The notes beneath the pieces were generated by a model. That model saw only the letters and a program-made list of their open reading frames with translations, did not search any database and was not told the DNA's origin. From Campylorhamphus procurvoides (lineage: Eukaryota > Chordata > Aves > Passeriformes > Dendrocolaptidae): a stretch of DNA of 64,000 nucleotides. Shown in pieces: positions 60,701-64,000 of this stretch. Location: the NCBI GenBank assembly GCA_013396655.1, contig WBMV01007704.1, forward strand, positions 248,001 through 312,000. The letters run 5' to 3'. The translations under genes and the position numbers were made by a program. Every line of letters begins with the position of its first letter. Within the stretch, counting starts at the first letter, position 1.

Positions 60701-63700
60701 CTTAAAAAAGAATGCAAATCAAAATGTTTGAAATAATTTGGTTTCACTTTATTGCAAAACAAAAACAAAGCTGCGGATTCAGAACTAGTGTAGAAGCAAA
60801 TTTGGCATTCACTGGCTATTTCCTTGAAATATAAACACAGAAATCAAAGAATCAGTCTGATTACCTTGGTATTATTCCTGTCTTCCTAGCTCTTCAAATC
60901 TTGAAGTGTGACTGATCTGTAAAGGTTTAAATGGTAATAAAGTGTTAGGAATAGGATTTCTGTGTGGTCCCTGTACCAGCATCAGAGAAAAGATCCAATG
61001 CAGCTAATCTATTCTACTTTAATGAATGTCCTGCTGACTTTTAAGGGAGCTGCCTGCCTGACTACCCTCGAAGACTTTAAAAATCTCCTCCCAGTTTTGT
61101 AGAACTTGGCCAGGAAACCAGATGGAGCAAGCCCATATAGAAAATGCCATTGCCATTTCTACAGGTTTCCACAAGACATTTGACCCCTCCCCTAGCTTTT
61201 TTTCTTCTTTTTATACCTCTCTGGAACGCAGATATTCTGGTTAATTTTCTCCAGCTGTCACAGAGTCTCACAGGAAAATGATCTCACAGAGTGACCACTT
61301 CCCCTACTCCTTGACTTAAGCAGAATTTTTTCTTTCAGAGCTTTCACCACATCACCCACATCACTGTCTGGTGTCTTTCATGAGTCAGGAAAAAAATAAG
61401 AAAAAAAAAATTCCACCCTTCAGAAAAAAAAGGGAGAACTAAAGCAGGTCATTTTGGGTTGGTTTTATCAATTTACATTGCCATTTTACATGAGTGAGTG
61501 CAGCTGAAAGCATTACCCATTCCCACTGATGAATGGGGAGGTATTAATATTTGGGCAACTTTCTTATCAGAAGATTTTCAGCATGAAATTAGGTCATTCA
61601 TTTAATAATGACAGCAATCAGCAAATTCTTTTGATTGTTTGTTTGGGTTTTTTTAATATATTATCTAGAGGGGAAAATTTTATTGCAGAAACTGTGTATC
61701 AAATTTAGTTTGCTGAAATTTCACAACAAAACAACACCTGCTAAATGCAATATGTAAGTGAGATGCATAGACCTCAAAAGCTAATGTTTTTTTTAAGTAC
61801 CATGGTAAAAAAAAAAGACATATGTAAGAAGAAAATTGCAACGTAATTTTGATTGGCTTCACTCATTACTGAGATAAATTTTATCTTGTTTTACTCCTCC
61901 AAGGAATTTGAAATCAATGGACTATTCCAGGATGTAATATCCTAATTCATTATGATGGTACTTATGGCAGTCCCTGCATTTTCTTTGTCAAAGTCAGGTT
62001 CTGCAGTTCTCACAAACAGGACCAAAGTTTTAGTTTGCTGTGCCTCTCTTACCTTTACTTTTTTGTAGGACCTTTTGTTAAGCAGGACTTTCCTCTTCCT
62101 TCAAGTTTCTCCCCTGTTACCAGGAACAGCTATAGATTAGGGCTTGTAGAATCCCAAGGATTTCCAAGCATCCCCACTGATTTTCTTTATTGTTTTCTGT
62201 TTCAAAACCTACTTAGAGTTTATTCTGTCTCCTACCCTGAGCTTGAAGTACCTGAATGAGAGGAAAAGAAAGATGGGGCTGCTGTAAGGAAACTGGAATC
62301 TTTCCTAGACCAGCAAATGAAATTTCTGTGATCTTTCTAAAGGCCTCATTTAGTTCTGTTGTGTCTGAGGAAAAGTACTGTACCCCCTGCTATGATATAG
62401 AGCAATTCTACACTGTAATGGATCTTCAGAAACTCTGTCTCATGTTTTGAATGAGTATCCTAAAATCGTGGCATTTTGAGAATTTTCCTTCAGGGAATTT
62501 TAATGAACTTGGGTTTTTTGATTGTTTTTGCAATATATGAGTGCTTCATCAAGACTGTTTAAGGTGAGCAGGTTGTAGCTGTGGTTCATTTCTCTGATAT
62601 TCCCAAGCTAGTGCCACCATATGTTATTTTTCTAGCATAGACCTTTTAATTGTTTAATTTCAGAATTTTGGGACTGATTACTTGGTACAATCCCCAGCAA
62701 TTTAGACATTTTAGAAAGAAATTCAAGGTAGATTTTCATGGATGTGGTGTCAAGTATGTCACCTGGCATAAATATATGCGTAAAAATGTCCTAAAAGCAG
62801 GCTACTCTTGTGCAGTGACAAGATTTTGGGCTTTTCTGTCCTGTGTGCAGAATAAACCCCTGGCAGGGTAATGAGCTCACAGATTTGAAAGAGTGGGCCT
62901 GAGGTGCAAAGGGCCAAGTGTGTATTACAGAGATCATTATGGCATAAGCCTGGTGTGCCCCTCATGGATATGGGGAGCACTGGTTTGCAGTTAGATAATA
63001 ATGAGATTTTATTGTGTCTCAAAGGCTGCCATGAAGGGACTCAGCTCAGGTTCACAGCTGAGCAAAATCACAGTACAACTGCTGAACACTGGGGTTTATA
63101 ATCCTGTTGATCATCCTATTGTTGCATAGAAACTATAAGTCCTTTCTCTATATATTTGTGACTACACACTCCAGGGATGCCTCAGGCTTAAAGGGAATCA
63201 TCTGAGCTTGTGATGAGTATATATATTCCTCCTCCTCGTAGATGCTGAGCACAGCAATATGTGGGAAAAGCAGCCTTTTCTGAGGATGCCCTCAGCTGGC
63301 TCACACACAAGTTTCCAGCCCCTGTGGGCCCTCAGCACTGCTGCTCAGGTTCAGTGTGTGGTCAGATGTGCTGCCTCAGCTGCTGCTGATTCAGGTTACT
63401 CTTCCTGTCTATCCCAACCTCTCCATTCATTCCCTTAAACCTCCAGATGGAAAGAGATTCTACCAAAACATGTGGCAAATATGAGGAAGTGGAAGGGACG
63501 AGGGATGATGACAGTCTCTGCAGGGATGTGAAGGGTCACAAACTCTGGCTGGAGTTAGCCCTGGCCTGGGGCACAGCGTCCATCTGTGCTCTCAGAGGTG
63601 CTCCGTCACAGGCTGGTCCCACTTGGTGGAGGCCCTGTCTCAGCTGGAGATTTGAAGGCATGTGCTTTTGGAGCAGCACCGCCTGAAAATCCAAGTGGCC

Positions 63701-64000
63701 ATATTGATTATATTGTAATTTGGGAATAAGAGAAGAGAAAAATGCCTCAAAATTGCATGCAACATTCTTTCACTTGTATGTGTGCTGAGTAGAGTCAACT
63801 TCATGAATAATAGTGTTTATTTCAGTGTAAATTCTTTCAGAGTAAGCTTTGGCTGAGACTAAGAAAAATGATGTCATCTTTTCCTGAATGATTCCTCTTT
63901 GCACAAGCTGAATTTTTACTGTTAAAACCTTTGGAATTTAAGAAATCTGAGAAACAGATTTCCCAAGTCCTCTTAGCCTAAATCACAGAAGTAGAGGTTC
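57701..64000. other. Non-coding, low-complexity A runs only
   Basis: No gene or named element recognised. A-rich runs occur at about 61389-61432 and 61807-61816. A pyrimidine tract with AG at 58861-58878 (CCTTTTTCCTTCCCAG) precedes an 86-codon frame (58878-59138) that starts on GTG and has no domain or strong donor; it is left uncalled. The final 700 bases are slightly GC-richer with scattered CpGs but do not form an island. Confidence 0.55.

Noticed and set aside
63440..63690. GC-richer end of the window as a CpG island or promoter
   Set aside because: Only scattered CpGs, no TATA-like or initiator arrangement and no downstream open exon.
1..64000. Bacterial, phage, CRISPR, operon or plasmid features
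   Set aside because: Frame lengths, base composition, splice-like signals and CR1 remnants all point to vertebrate nuclear DNA; no regularly spaced repeat array or ribosome-binding-site-led gene series exists.

Overview
This window looks like one piece of vertebrate nuclear DNA from a sauropsid, most likely a bird. It is AT-rich by eye, CpG-poor and almost free of long open frames. Its recognisable interspersed repeats are sparse, old fragments of CR1-type LINEs and MIR/CORE-SINE-like elements. I see no Alu, L1 or other mammal-specific element, no bacterial gene structure, no rRNA or tRNA gene, no CRISPR array and no intact mobile element. Low repeat density favours a bird over a turtle or crocodilian, but the sequence alone does not prove it.

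No complete gene is present. The open frames (longest 183 codons, minus strand, 54957-55508) look like chance frames with no recognisable domain. One short stretch, 16801-16865, has the structure of an internal coding exon: pyrimidine tract plus AG, an open 65-nt body and GTAAGT. I cannot name the protein. If that exon is real, much of the window is intron of a large gene on the + strand; if not, the window is intergenic.

Layout: 1-14 kb is non-coding, with a possible conserved element near 1.2-1.7 kb and a 25-bp tandem duplication at 3.8 kb. 14-18 kb holds a CR1 3' fragment, the candidate exon and a MIR-like SINE. 22.7-23.25 kb is a GC-richer island with a splice-donor-like site and a G-quadruplex motif. 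26.8-28.8 kb is a cluster of old repeat fragments followed by a MEF2/RUNX-motif-rich stretch. 32-34 kb holds a compact stem-loop, a G-rich motif and the clearest CR1 3' UTR fragment (minus strand). 39.6-40 kb holds an ancient repeat with a CR1/L3/MIR-type tail. 47.6-48.0 kb holds a fossil of CR1-family reverse transcriptase (minus strand), followed by a (TA)15 microsatellite and a decayed minisatellite. 51.8-52.1 kb holds a MIR-like SINE. 53.66-53.89 kb holds a nested inverted repeat, the most unusual structure here. 57.66 kb has a 15-bp tandem repeat. The rest is unremarkable.

I did not find a convincing undescribed biological system. The items most worth checking are the nested foldback at 53.7 kb, the candidate exon at 16.8 kb, the LINE fossil at 47.7 kb and the two possible cis-regulatory stretches. 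All family assignments rest on recall of consensus sequences, not on a search.
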